This document shows positions 7,207-16,764 of a stretch of 64,000 bases of DNA, one piece after another (position 1 is the first letter of the stretch; every line of letters starts with the position of its first letter). The stretch is from JACDHG01 sp963811585. Its GTDB lineage: Bacteria > Actinomycetota > Actinomycetes > Propionibacteriales > Nocardioidaceae. The notes under the pieces are model-generated. The model was given only the letters and a program-made list of their open reading frames with translations. It searched no databases and was not told the DNA's origin. The translations under genes and the position numbers were made by a program. The stretch lies in NCBI GenBank assembly GCA_963811585.1, contig CAWERR010000006.1, positions 248,001-312,000 of the forward strand, in the 5' to 3' direction.

Positions 7207-8190
7207 CGACAACGCCCGATCTCACCTCGGTCACCGCACGCTGCGGCGACGTCCTCGACCGCGTTGGGGAAGCGGTCGTCGGGAAGCGCGAGCCGCTCGC
7301 CATGGTCCTCAGCTGCGATCCTGGCGGGCGGCCACGTGCTGATCGAGGACTTCCCAGGTCTTGGCAAGACGCTCGCGGCACGGTCGTTCGCCCAGACCCT
7401 CGGTCTCGACTTCACCCGCGCGCAGTTCACGCCCGACCTGCTGCCCGGGCGACCTCACCGGCTCGTTCGTCTACGACCAGAAGCAAGCGCGGAGTTCGTG
7501 TTCCGGCACGGCCCGCTCTTCACCGGGCTGCTGCTCGCCGACGAGATCAACCGCACGCCGCCGAAGACCCAGTGCGCGTTGCTCGAGGCGATGCAGGAGC
7601 GGCAGATCACGGTCGAGGGCCAGACGTTCGTGCTCGCCGCCGCCGTTCCACGTGATCGCGACCGCCAACCCGGTCGAGTACGAGGGCACCTACCCGCTGC
7701 CCGAGGCGCAGCTCGACCGGTTCCTGATGCGGGTCAGCTTCGGCTACGCCCACGTCGACGAGGAGATGAGGGCTGCAGCGGCGGATGGCCCGACAACGCG
7801 AGGAGCAGACGCTGCACCCGATCGACCGACGCGCCGACGCTGCTGGCGATGCAGGCCGCGGTGGAGACGGTGACCGTCGACGACGAGCATCAGCCGGTAC
7901 TGCGTCGGCCCTCGCCACCGCCACGCGCGACCACCCGCACGTCCTGGTCGGTGCGTCGCCACGCGGTGCCCTCGGCCTCGCTCCTGACGTCGCGGGCTTA
8001 TGCCGTCGTCAGCGGCCGCGACTTCGTCACGCCCGAGGACGTCAAGGCGGTCGCCCGGCCCGTGCTCGCGCATCGGATCACCGGTCAAGCCGGAGCTGTG
8101 GATGAGCAACGTGACCGGGATTTCCATGGTGAACCGGTGCTGTCGACGGACCCGGCCCCGGCGGCCCTCGAAGTCGTGCGACGCCCATGA
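7203..8190 (+). pseudogene. MoxR family AAA+ ATPase, multiply frameshifted
   Basis: Reading across frames gives a near-complete MoxR ATPase: VVGKREPLAMVL, GGHVLIEDFPGLGKTLAA (Walker A), FTPDLLPG, DLTGSFVYDQ, GPLFTGLLLADEINRTPPKT (Walker B), EAMQERQITVEGQTF, FHVIATANPVEYEGTYPLPE (sensor 1), RDHPHVLVGASPRGALGL, TSRAYAVVSGRDFVTPEDV and ELWMSNVTGI. About ten one-base frame changes break it (first ones near 7314, 7448, 7490 and 7645), yet every conserved block survives. This favours sequencing error over decay. MoxR proteins act as chaperone-like ATPases with DUF58 partners. The start overlaps the previous stop and the end overlaps the DUF58 ATG at 8187. Confidence 0.85.
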
Positions 8191-9515
8191 GGGTCGGTCG
8201 CACGGCTGCGCCGGTGGCAGCCGACGCACGGGCGCACGTCTGCGCGCCTGCATGACTGGTGCGCGGGCTCATCGCAGCGGCCGTGTGCCGCGCACGGCCT
8301 GACTTCGTCGTCATGGCCGACACCGCTCATGGTGATCGCGGCATGGCGGCGCCGCCACCCGACCACCGTCCGAGCCCACCGTCTCGAGCCGGCTCGGGCC
8401 GCAGCTCAGCTCCGCGAGGGCGAGTCGACGTACCTCCGCTACGAGGTAGGCGACCTGCGAGGCGCTCATCTCGTCGCTGGCCGTCGTCCGCCTCCACCCT
8501 GGCTTCAGATGCAGCCAGTCCGGGACAGCAGTGCGATGCCGCGTCGACCGACGAGCCAGCGAGCCGTCGACCTGACGTCGAGGATCCGATGCGATGCGCT
8601 GGGGTGAGCATTCGGCGGGGCCGGCGTCGTCGCGCGCATCCAGTGCGTGGGGTGCCTACCGCTGGGGCCCGATCCCGGTGCCGGAGCACACGTGCTGACG
8701 ATGCCGGTGCCAGTCGATGTTCGACGACCGGGCTCCCGATGCCGCATCCGCTCGGGCTGGTCGGCATCAACCGTTCGGCCAGGCCCGGCGACGGCAGCGA
8801 GTTCGCACACGCATCCGGCCGTTCCAGGTCGGCGACCGGCTGCGTCGGATCCATTGGCGGTCGTCGCTGCGGTCCGGCAGGCTGCACGTCACATCGACGT
8901 GGGCCGACCACGACAGCCAGGTGCTGCTCGTCGTCGACGCCACCAACGACCTCGGCCGCAGCGGAGGCGTGGACGGATCGGCCAGCAGCCTCGACATCAC
9001 CGTCCGTGCGACGGCAGCGATCGCCGAGCACTTCCTCAGGCGCAACGAACGAGTGGGCATGCGGGTCTACGGAGCCGCGAACCCGATGTGCACACCGCTG
9101 CCACGGGCAACCCGCACCTGCGTCGGATGTTGGCGGCGCTGGCTCGCACCCGCGCCGGCGGCACGTTCGATGAGCGAGAGCTGCAGCAGCGCTACCGCAT
9201 CGACCCCGGCACGCTCGTCATCATGATGTCGCCGCTGGTCTCGACGCTGACCTTGCGACGGGCATTGATCCTGGCTCATCGTGGGCTGAGCCTCGTGGTG
9301 GTCGACACGATGCCGACAACTTGGTGCACCGGGACGACAAGGCTGGCCTGACGACGCTCTCGTGGCGCATCCGGATGCTGGAGCGCACCTTCGAGATCGA
9401 CCAAGTCGCCAGCGCCGGCATCCCGATCGTCGACTGGCGCGGGCCCGGCAGCCTCGACCAGATCCTGCGCGACATCTCGCGACGCGCGTCTGCACCGCGA
9501 TTGGCGCACCGATGA
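8187..9515 (+). pseudogene. DUF58 domain protein, multiply frameshifted
   Basis: Joining frames gives a DUF58 protein whose hallmark is RPFQVGDRLRRIHWRSSLRSGRL, here in two overlapping parts (RPFQVGDRLRRIHW and SSLRSGRLHVTSTW), followed by a von Willebrand A-like DSQVLLVVDATNDLG region, LDITVRATAAIAEHFLRRN and LVIMMSPLVSTLTLRRAL. The N-terminal ~450 bp is poorly readable, and I cannot reconstruct the expected membrane helices there. Several one-base shifts occur (for example near 9105 and 9325). DUF58 proteins are encoded with MoxR and are thought to be its clients or partners. The final TGA overlaps the next ATG (9512). Confidence 0.78.
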
Positions 9516-10072
9516 GGTCCCTATCGAAGTACTGGGCTCGGCTCACCGCGTATGTTGCGTCAACGCCTTGGTCGGGAGGGCTGATCCGCATTCTCGTCGT
9601 CGTGAGTGCGGTCGTCGGCATGGTCAGCGTGGGTTGGGCCGGACACAAGTCAGACGCGCTGCTCGCGATTGTCGTCGGGAGCGGTGCTATCTGGGCGACC
9701 TTGAAGCCGGACTCCTATCGGGGCGCGGCTGTGATCGCCGCAATCTCGATCTATTGGGCCCGAGTCGTGGAGTCGTCTGCGGAAGCGCTGACCTGGTCAG
9801 TCGTCCCTGCCATGTGCCTGCTGATCATCCACGGCGGCCTTGCGATCCTGACGGTGGCGGCCCGGCAGACCAAGTTGCCAGCACGCACGCTCCTGCGTTG
9901 GGGCGCCTACACCACCGCAACTGGCCTCGCCACCACGGCGGTGTGGGCCTCGAGTCGAGGGTTGGCGAGCCTGGACGCTCGTGGTCAAGTGCTCGTGACC
10001 GCACTCGGGTTCGCGGCCATCGTCGCGACCGCCTTCGCCGTCGGCCAGCGCTCGCTCGTCGAGGATGTCTGA
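9512..10072 (+). CDS. hypothetical multi-pass membrane protein
   Basis: A 186-residue protein with about five or six hydrophobic helices (LIRILVVVSAVVGMVSVGWA, ALLAIVVGSGAIWATL, AAVIAAISIYWARV, VVPAMCLLIIHGGLAILTVA, and two near the C-terminus). No named family is recognised. The ATG at 9512 overlaps the DUF58 stop (ATGA), making it the last gene of the DUF4129-MoxR-DUF58 operon. It is the first unbroken reading frame after the error-rich stretch. Confidence 0.78.
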   Translation: MRSLSKYWARLTAYVASTPWSGGLIRILVVVSAVVGMVSVGWAGHKSDALLAIVVGSGAIWATLKPDSYRGAAVIAAISIYWARVVESSAEALTWSVVPAMCLLIIHGGLAILTVAARQTKLPARTLLRWGAYTTATGLATTAVWASSRGLASLDARGQVLVTALGFAAIVATAFAVGQRSLVEDV

Positions 10073-10110
10073 CCAACTCGCCAGGCACAGCTGCAACTCC
10101 CCAACCCGTA

Positions 10111-10220
10111 ACGTCCGTGCAGCTGAACGCCCTAGCGACCGCTGCCACGGACGCAACGAAGGGCGGCGCGCAACGTCCGTGCAGCTGAACGCCTTAGCGA
10201 CCGCTGTCACGGACGCAACG
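10111..10220. repeat. two tandem 48-bp hairpin repeats (62-bp period)
   Basis: Copies at 10111-10158 and 10173-10220 share ACGTCCGTGCAGCTGAACGC at the left end and CACGGACGCAACG at the right. CGTCCGTG and CACGGACG are perfect 8-bp inverted ends, so each copy can fold as a hairpin. They lie between the convergent membrane-protein gene (stop 10072) and the PAP2 gene (stop 10228), where they could also end transcription. The sequence differs from the repeat at 5844-5957 but has almost the same period. Confidence 0.82.
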
Positions 10221-10227
10221 CCCGGGG

Positions 10228-11286
10228 TCAGGCGTCGGCGCGGTGTGCCAGAACTGGCGCTTCGACCTGGGCGGCGCTGCCGCGCGACAGCCGACGTACC
10301 TTGGTCCCGGTCGCAACCGCGGCGATCCACACTGCTGCCGCCCCCAGCACCGCTCCCCCGACCGCGTCCATGAAGAAGTGCCACCCCAGATAGACGGTCG
10401 CGAGCACGGTCAGGAACAGGCCGACGTTGAGCCCGTAACGGATCAGCCGGCGCATCCTCAACAGGTGCGCGACGAGGCATGCCGTCACCATCATCGCCAC
10501 GTGGAGCGAGGCAAACGCCGCGATGCTCTGCACTGCGTCCGTGGCGAACGGATCCGTGAGCACCTCGTGGCGGTCGGCGATCATGCTGGCCTGAAGGTGT
10601 CCCGCGGCGGTCTCGGGAAGGTCGCTGAACGCGGCGGGCTCCGAGTAAATCGGTCCGAGCGTCGGGAACGCGAAGTACGTCGCAGTCCCCAGCACCCAGT
10701 CCACGGCGAGCGCCGTGACATACCAGGCGCCGATGCTCGCGTGCCGGCTCCACACCAGGGCGGCGGCCAGGGAGAACGGGATGAACACCAGCCAGGACAA
10801 GTAGACGAACGACATGACATGGGCAGCAGCGCCGGTGCCGAACGCGTCGTGCAGCAACACCGCCGGGTCGTGTCCGAAGAAGATCCAGCGGTCGACCGCT
10901 GCCAACTGGCTGTCCTCGACACCAGGGTTGACGAACGGCACGAAGCTCTTGAGGTTGCGGAAGGAGACATACGTCAGGTACCAGCTACCGAGCCCGAGCA
11001 GGACGAACCTGATGTGGTCGAGGGACCACCGCTCAGTCACGACGTCCACGCCGAGCCGCCACGCCCCCCGCACGCCGTGCCCGCGTCTCCACAACCTCGC
11101 CCCTAGCCGCGGCACCACGTCGGCCAGGAACACCAGCGCCAAGATGGCCGGGAGCCGCACGTACGTCGGTCCGGCAATATCGTCGGGGTCGCGCAGCGGC
11201 AGGCCGTATGCCGTCGCCACCAAGACGGCAAAAATGGCGAGGGCCAAGGCTTGCACCGTGGCGAACGTCAGACGCTCTGAACCCAC
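10228..11286 (-). CDS. PAP2 superfamily (inositol phosphorylceramide synthase-like) membrane protein
   Basis: A 352-residue polytopic membrane protein. Phosphatase motifs typical of the PAP2/AUR1 branch are present: FASLHVAMMV (motif 2 with His) and GWHFFMDAVGGAVLG (motif 3 with His and Asp). Preceding helices include IRFVLLGLGSWYLTYVSF and SFVYLSWLVFIPFSLAAALV. Members dephosphorylate or transfer lipid head groups at the membrane; in actinobacteria this branch is usually of unknown substrate. The GTG at 11286 begins the hydrophobic N-terminus. It is divergent from the methyltransferase gene at 11369. Confidence 0.87.
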   Translation of the reverse strand: MGSERLTFATVQALALAIFAVLVATAYGLPLRDPDDIAGPTYVRLPAILALVFLADVVPRLGARLWRRGHGVRGAWRLGVDVVTERWSLDHIRFVLLGLGSWYLTYVSFRNLKSFVPFVNPGVEDSQLAAVDRWIFFGHDPAVLLHDAFGTGAAAHVMSFVYLSWLVFIPFSLAAALVWSRHASIGAWYVTALAVDWVLGTATYFAFPTLGPIYSEPAAFSDLPETAAGHLQASMIADRHEVLTDPFATDAVQSIAAFASLHVAMMVTACLVAHLLRMRRLIRYGLNVGLFLTVLATVYLGWHFFMDAVGGAVLGAAAVWIAAVATGTKVRRLSRGSAAQVEAPVLAHRADA

Positions 11287-11368
11287 GTCGCGAGCGTACC
11301 CATACCGGGCCTCCTGGCGCGCGAGCCCAACTCGCCACCACGCTCACCACGCCGCGTAATCTTCGGGC

Positions 11369-11980
11369 ATGGACTCGCGTAGCTGGGACACCCGGTATGC
11401 CGACGCCGACCTCGTGTGGGGACTCGAGCCCAACCAGTTCGTCCGCAATCAGTGCGAGACGCTACCGATCGGCGTGGCCGTCGACCTCGCCTGCGGCGAA
11501 GGCCGCAACGCGCTCTGGCTGGCGCGGCTTGGGTGGAAGGTCACGGGCATCGACTTCTCGACCGTCGCGGTCGAGCGGGCGCGCGCGCTCACTGAGCGAG
11601 AGGCACCCGCGACGGCGCGACGGCTGACCTGGCGGGTCGACGACGTGGCATCGATGAAGCTCAAGCGCGAGAGCGTCGATCTGTCCCTCGTCAGCTACGT
11701 CCACCTGCCCCCGGATGAGCGATCGCGGCTAATGGTCCTCGCCGGCCGCTCGATCAGACCTGGTGGGCACGCGATCGTGGTGGGACACGACGTGCGCAAC
11801 CTGCGCGAAGGTGTCTCTGGCCCCCAGGACGAGGACCGGCTGTACGACCCGGTGGAGCTGCGCCGCCTGTTCGAGGGTCTCCCCGGTCTCCAGGTCGACC
11901 TTGCCGAGACGGTCGAGCGGCATACGGCCGACGGCACCGCGCTCGACACGCTCGTCCGCGTCCGCAGGTATGACGTCTAG
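11369..11980 (+). CDS. class I SAM-dependent methyltransferase
   Basis: A 203-residue Rossmann-fold methyltransferase. Motif I is AVDLACGEGRNALWLARLG (residues about 36-54), followed by VTGIDFSTVAVERA (motif II acid) and a motif IV-like SYVHLPPDERSRL. RSWDTRYADADLVWGLEPN at the N-terminus is typical of TehB/thiopurine-like small-molecule methyltransferases. Substrate unknown. It stands alone, with the cyclophilin gene converging 3 bp away. Confidence 0.9.
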   Translation: MDSRSWDTRYADADLVWGLEPNQFVRNQCETLPIGVAVDLACGEGRNALWLARLGWKVTGIDFSTVAVERARALTEREAPATARRLTWRVDDVASMKLKRESVDLSLVSYVHLPPDERSRLMVLAGRSIRPGGHAIVVGHDVRNLREGVSGPQDEDRLYDPVELRRLFEGLPGLQVDLAETVERHTADGTALDTLVRVRRYDV

Positions 11981-11983
11981 CTG

Positions 11984-12750
11984 CTACGCCTTCTCGACAG
12001 AGATGCTGAGGATGCTGATGGGCTGGGCTGGTGCACCGTCGCCCGCGCCGCCCTCAACTCCTGCCTCGGCAATAGAATTGAGGATGTCGAGGCCGGACTG
12101 CACCGACCCGAAGATCGAGTAGCCGCCGCCTTCGACGGGCAGCTGCGTGTCGTCGTAGACGATGAAGAACTGGGAGCCGTTGCTGTTGGGGTCGGCACTG
12201 CGCGCCATCGCCAGCGTGCCGGTCGGGTAGTTGCCGTCGGGCGGAGCATTCTCGAGCTCGTAGCTGTAGCCAGGGTCTCCGCTCCCGGTCCCGGTCGGGT
12301 CGCCACACTGCAGCACGAAGATTCCCTCGGTCGTGAGCCGGTGGCAGCTGCTGTCGTCGTAGTAGCCGTCCTCGCTGAGCATGAGGAACGATGCGACCGT
12401 CTGCGGAGCCAGCTCGCCGTCGAGCTCGAGCACGATGTCGCCACAGTTGGTGGTGACCGTGGCCGTCCATTTCGCATTCTCGGAAAGAGACGGGTCGGGT
12501 GCCTCTTCGTAGCTCTTGGGTTCTGCGGGCGGGGCGGGCGGCTGCGCGCACTCCCCGGGGCGGCCGTCGCTGGAGTCGTCGTGTCCTGGGCGACAGACCC
12601 GGAGTCGCCTTCGTCGTCGTCGCTGAACTGGATGGCCACGAACGCGAGCGCTGCGATGCAGAGCAGCACGACGACACCGATGATGACCTGAGTCCCTCGC
12701 GGGGTCGACTGCTTCTTCGGTGGCAGCGTGGGGCGGCGCTTGTTCGACAT
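11984..12750 (-). CDS. membrane-anchored cyclophilin-type peptidyl-prolyl isomerase (one frameshift)
   Basis: The N-terminal frame gives MSNKRRPTLPPKKQ and a membrane helix (TQVIIGVVVLLCIAALAFVA). After the run CCCCGGGG at 12553-12560 the homology moves to another frame: TTNCGDIVLELDGELAPQTV, SFLMLSEDGYYDDSSCHRLT, LAMARSADPNSNGSQFFIVY and SIFGSVQSGLDILNSI, a typical cyclophilin core. One extra G in the G run would restore the frame (AAPGEC), so a homopolymer error is the simplest explanation. The product would be an extracytoplasmic prolyl isomerase helping fold exported proteins. Start ATG at 12750. Confidence 0.87.
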
Positions 12751-12785
12751 GCGGGACACCCTACAAACCGATCACGGCTAACCCG

Positions 12786-14170
12786 TCACTCGACCCGGTG
12801 TACGTCGCCGCCTCGCCGCGGGTCGGCCCCCGGCCCGGTGCTGTCGATGGCCGCCACTCCGCCGAAGTACGAGTCGAGCGCGGGCCAGGTGACCACCTCG
12901 TCGGTCGCGCCGAGGGCGGTGAGGGCGTCCGGACTGAATCCGGGCTCGACATGCACGCGGCGGGGCACGGGGTTGAGGCGCGGGGCGTCGATCGCTGCCT
13001 GGACGGGCATCTTGCGATGGACGACGTTGACGAGCACCTGGACCAGCGCCGACCGGATGCGGCTGCCACCTGCTGCTCCCGCGACCAGCACCGGCGCATC
13101 CTCGCCGAGGGCGACGAGGGGCGACATCATGGAGCTCATCCGCTCGCCTGGCTCGATCCGGTGCCGCAGCAGCTCACTTTCGCCGAGCATGGAGTTCAGG
13201 TGGATGCCGTAGTCGGGCAGCCACACGCCCGACGACAGGCCCATGCTCGTCGTCACCGCGCACGCGTTGCCTTCCGGGTCGCAGACCGCGAGGCTCGTGG
13301 TGTCGCCGCGCCTGGGCTCGCCGCGCAGCGCCTGCACGAGCCGGGTCGCGAGCTCGGCGTCGTCGTCGCACAACTCAACCCGGTCGAGGGTCGTCAGCAG
13401 GTCGTCGAGGTCGTCGCCGCGAGCGATCACGTCGACCTCGCCGACCCGGACGCGGCGCGGCACTGTTCGTGTACTTCGTACGCCGCCAGGTCGGGGGCGG
13501 CCAAGTCGCCCTGCTCGCCCACTGCGCGGACCATCTGCTGGCCGATCTCCCCGGTGTAGAAGACCTGCGACCCCTCGTCGCGGAGTAGTCGCAGCGCCCG
13601 GTCGAGACCGGGGTGGAACAGCCGCGACCCGCCGGGAAGCGAGTAGCCGTCGCGGCCATAAGTGTGCTTGCCCGCCCCGATGAGCATCGCGGGAGCGATC
13701 GTGGAGAGAACCTTGGCGTGCATGGGCGCCAGCGTGACGCCGTGCTCGGCATGGCGGATCGAAGGCTCGACCACGTCTGTCCACGGCAGTCGGCCCCATC
13801 GCTGGTGCAGTGTCTCCACCCCCGCAGGGAGGCCCGGCACCGCCACCGTGGGTGGCCCGACGGCGTACGGGACGACCTCACCGCCGAAGTCGATCGGGAT
13901 GTGGCGAGGCTCGATGCGCCGGCTGCCGGCAAGGCCGGGGACGGTAACGAAGAAGTCGAGGCAGCTAACCGTGGAGGTGGCGGCGTCAAAGTACGTCGCG
14001 TAACCGCCACCGCCAATACCCGTGAACACGGTCTCGGCGACGCACGACGCCAGCACCATCGCCGCGGCGGAGTCCGCCGCGGAGCCGCCGTCGGCGAGGA
14101 TCTGCGCGCCCACTTCGGCCGTCACCGAGTTGCCCGCGGCCACGCAGGCAGGCAGCCGGGTCAGCTCCAT
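12786..14170 (-). CDS. ggt: gamma-glutamyltransferase (one frameshift)
   Basis: An Ntn-hydrolase of the gamma-glutamyltranspeptidase family, about 460 residues when joined. The N-terminal frame carries VAAGNSVTAEVGAQILADGG, SAADSAAAMVLASCVAETVF and TGIGGGGYATYFD. Near 13465 homology moves to the adjacent frame (VDVIARGDDLDDLL; then GDTTSLAVCDPEGNACAVTT, where the autoprocessing/nucleophile Thr sits; then GERMSSMMSPLVALGEDAPV and AGAAGGSRIRSALVQVLVNV). A single missing base (CAGTG for CANGTG) explains the break. It acts on glutathione-like gamma-glutamyl compounds. No signal peptide is apparent, and it is shorter than E. coli Ggt. Confidence 0.85.
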
Positions 14171-14192
14171 CTGTGAATGCCGATCCCTCGAC

Positions 14193-15434
14193 TCAGCCTT
14201 CACCGGTGTAGTCACCGGCGAGCGGGTGACCCTTGCCCAAAACGGTGATGCCTTCGTCGGTGACGGTGAACCCGGCCTCCCGATCGGCATCGGCGTCCAC
14301 GCCGATCTCGAAGCCATCAGGGACAATGATGTTCTTGTCGAGGATCGCGTTGACGATCCGCGCTCCCCTGCCCACCTTGACGTTGTCCATAATCACGCTG
14401 CGCTCGACTTCGGCGCCCGCGGCGACGTACACGTTGGTGCCGAGGACTGACGAGTTGATGGTGGCGCCCGACACGATCGAGCCCGCGCAGACGATCGCAT
14501 CATCCGCCGACGCGGAGTCGACGAACTTGGCGCCCGGCAGCTGTGCGTTCGCCGTGAAGATCGGCCACTGCGTGTTGTAGAGGTTGAACGTCGGCTCCAC
14601 CGACACCAGGTCGAGGTGGGCTTCGTGGTACGACGCGAGCGTTCCGACGTCACGCCAGTAGTCACGGTCGCGCTCGTGTGATCCGGGTACGTCGTTGCGC
14701 TTGAAGTCGTACACCGCCGCGTTCTTGTCGTCCACCAGCATCGGGATGATGTCGCCGCCCATGTCGTGGCGGGACTCGGGGTTGTCGGCGTCACGCGCCA
14801 GTGCCTCAACCAACGTGTCGGCGGTGAAGACGTAGTTGCCCATCGAGCCGTACGACTCGTCGGGGCTGTCAACGAGGCCCGGTGGGTCGGCAGGCTTCTC
14901 GAGGAACTCGGTGATGTTCGTGCCGCCGGAGTCGGTGCCGATCACGCCGAACTGGTCGGCGTCCTTGCGTGGCACCCGAATACCCGCGACCGTCACCCCC
15001 GCACCTGACTGGATGTGGGCCTCGACCATCTGCGAGGCGTCCATCCGGTAGACGTGGTCGGCGCCGAACACGACGATGATGTCGGGCTGCTCGTCGACGA
15101 TGAGGTTCATCGACTGGTAGATCGCGTCGGCGCTGCCGAGGAACCACTGCTTGCCAAGCCGCTGCTGCGCAGGCACCGGTGTGACGTAGTTGCCGAGCAG
15201 CGTCGACAACCGCCAGGTGACCGACACATGTCGGTCGAGCGAGTGAGACTTGTACTGCGTGAGGACGCACAGCCGCAGGAAGCCGGCGTTGACGAGGTTG
15301 GACAGCGCGAAGTCGATCAGCCGGTAGCTGCCTCCGAACGGCACGGCCGGTTTAGCTCGGTCGAGCGTCAACGGCATCAGCCGCTTGCCCTCGCCGCCGG
15401 CAAGCACGATCCCCAGCACCCTTGGCTTGACCAT
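14193..15434 (-). CDS. glgC: glucose-1-phosphate adenylyltransferase
   Basis: A 413-residue ADP-glucose pyrophosphorylase, the committed step of bacterial glycogen synthesis. The nucleotidyltransferase signature VLAGGEGKRLMPLT is at residues about 10-24, with AKPAVPFGG, then WFLGSADAIYQSMNLI, FGADHVYRMDASQMV, GVIGTDSGGTNITEFLEKPA and GSMGNYVFTADTL. The C-terminus is a left-handed beta-helix hexapeptide region (VLGTNVYVAAGAEVERSVIM). Full length, ATG at 15434. It is divergent from glgA across a 175-bp gap holding palindromic repeats. Confidence 0.97.
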   Translation of the reverse strand: MVKPRVLGIVLAGGEGKRLMPLTLDRAKPAVPFGGSYRLIDFALSNLVNAGFLRLCVLTQYKSHSLDRHVSVTWRLSTLLGNYVTPVPAQQRLGKQWFLGSADAIYQSMNLIVDEQPDIIVVFGADHVYRMDASQMVEAHIQSGAGVTVAGIRVPRKDADQFGVIGTDSGGTNITEFLEKPADPPGLVDSPDESYGSMGNYVFTADTLVEALARDADNPESRHDMGGDIIPMLVDDKNAAVYDFKRNDVPGSHERDRDYWRDVGTLASYHEAHLDLVSVEPTFNLYNTQWPIFTANAQLPGAKFVDSASADDAIVCAGSIVSGATINSSVLGTNVYVAAGAEVERSVIMDNVKVGRGARIVNAILDKNIIVPDGFEIGVDADADREAGFTVTDEGITVLGKGHPLAGDYTGEG

Positions 15435-15472
15435 GGCATGACATTACTCAGGCTTGAACCGACCCGCTCGAT

Positions 15473-15578
15473 GGTCTCGACAAGCTCGACCGTCGGGTTC
15501 CGATGGTCGAGCTTGTCGAGACCTGCTCGACCGGCGGATCCGGCTCGACGGCGGTCCGTGGTCTCGACAAGCTCGACC
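15473..15578. repeat. three GGTCTCGACAAGCTCGACC palindrome copies in the glgC-glgA gap
   Basis: The 19-bp sequence GGTCTCGACAAGCTCGACC occurs at 15473-15491, inverted at 15505-15523 and direct again at 15560-15578, with CGTCGG or similar beside it. The sequence is itself partly palindromic, and the first two copies face each other as a perfect inverted pair. Related copies occur at 24281-24316 and 40200-40335. It is a dispersed intergenic repeat, lying here within the shared promoter region of glgC and glgA. Confidence 0.9.
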
Positions 15579-15609
15579 GTCGGTCCTTCGCCTCCCCTAG
15601 GCTTTGGCC

Positions 15610-16764
15610 ATGCGCGTCGGCCTGCTCACCCGGGAGTTCCCACCGAACGTCTACGGCGGTGCAGGAGTCCACGTCGACTTCCTCGCTAGGGAGCTGCGTG
15701 ATCGCGTCGACCTGAGTGTGCTGTGTATGGGCGACGAGCGCCCAGACGCGATGGCGTTCGAGGAGCAGGACGGACGGTTCCCACTCGGCAACCCTGCCCT
15801 GCACGTGCTGTCCACCGACCTCGCGATGGCGGCGGCATGCGACGGCCTCGACCTGGTGCACTCCCACACGTGGTACGCCAACCTCGCCGGGCACCTTGCC
15901 CACCTCCTGTACGACGTCCCGCACGTCGTCACGACCCACTCGCTCGAGCCACAACGCCCCTGGAAGGCGGAGCAGCTCGGTGGCGGCTACCGCGTTTCGT
16001 CCTGGGCGGAGCGCACTGCCTACCTCGGCGCCGACGCGGTCGTCGCCGTGAGCCACCGGATGGCCGCCGACGTGGTCGCGGCATACCCGGAGGTGGAGCC
16101 GGAGCGGGTGCACGTGATCTACAACGGGATCGACGCTGGGTTCTACCGCCCAGACCCGGCGACAGACGTGGTCGAGTCCCTGGGCATCGATCCGGCGCGG
16201 CCCTACGTGACGTTCGTTGGCCGGATCACGCGGCAGAAGGGCGTGCCACACCTGCTGCGTGCTGGACTCGGCTTCGACCCGTCCGTGCAGATCCTGCTGC
16301 TCGCCGGCGCGGCCGACACTCCTGAGCTGAAAGGCGAGACCGACGACGCGATCGCCCGGCTCCAAGCCGAGCGAGACGGCGTGGTTGTGGTCAGCGAGAT
16401 GCTGCCGCGGTCCTCCGTGCGGCAGGTGCTGACGCACGCACTGGCCTTCCTCTGCCCGTCGGTCTACGAGCCGCTCGGGATCGTCAACCTCGAGGCGATG
16501 GCCTGCGAGACCGCGGTCGTCGCCAGCGCGGTCGGCGGCATACCCGAAGTGGTCGTCGACGGCGAGACGGGTCTGCTCGTCGACTACACACCCGATGACC
16601 CGCGCGCGTTCGAGGCCGGGCTCGCCGCCCACGTCAACACCTTGGTGTCCGATCCCGCCCGAGCCCGTCGCTTGGGCGAGGCAGGTCGGGCGCGCGCTGT
16701 CTCGACGTTCGACTGGGCGGCGATCGCCCAAGAGACGGTCGCGCTCTACGAGAGCCTGGTGTGA
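15610..16764 (+). CDS. glgA: glycogen synthase / maltose-1-phosphate synthase (GT4 family)
   Basis: A 384-residue GT-B glycosyltransferase. The N-terminal motif MRVGLLTREFPPNVYGGAGV is diagnostic of the actinobacterial GlgA/GlgM group, and later blocks fit: LVHSHTWYANLAGHLA, VTTHSLEPQRPWKAEQLGGG, VIYNGIDAGFYRPD, VGRITRQKGVPHLL and PSVYEPLGIVNLEAMACETA (the E-x7-E active site). In mycobacteria this enzyme mainly makes maltose-1-phosphate from ADP-glucose, so glgM is an alternative symbol. ATG at 15610 chosen over the TTG six bases earlier. Pairs functionally with the divergent glgC. Confidence 0.93.
   Translation: MRVGLLTREFPPNVYGGAGVHVDFLARELRDRVDLSVLCMGDERPDAMAFEEQDGRFPLGNPALHVLSTDLAMAAACDGLDLVHSHTWYANLAGHLAHLLYDVPHVVTTHSLEPQRPWKAEQLGGGYRVSSWAERTAYLGADAVVAVSHRMAADVVAAYPEVEPERVHVIYNGIDAGFYRPDPATDVVESLGIDPARPYVTFVGRITRQKGVPHLLRAGLGFDPSVQILLLAGAADTPELKGETDDAIARLQAERDGVVVVSEMLPRSSVRQVLTHALAFLCPSVYEPLGIVNLEAMACETAVVASAVGGIPEVVVDGETGLLVDYTPDDPRAFEAGLAAHVNTLVSDPARARRLGEAGRARAVSTFDWAAIAQETVALYESLV

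Noticed and set aside
10073..10227. Hairpin repeats as insertion-sequence ends
   Set aside because: No transposase or target duplication; the units are short tandem hairpins in a convergent gap.
11984..12750. Programmed ribosomal frameshift in the cyclophilin gene
   Set aside because: The CCCCGGGG run is not a known slippery heptamer with a following structure; a lost G is simpler and matches the other breaks.
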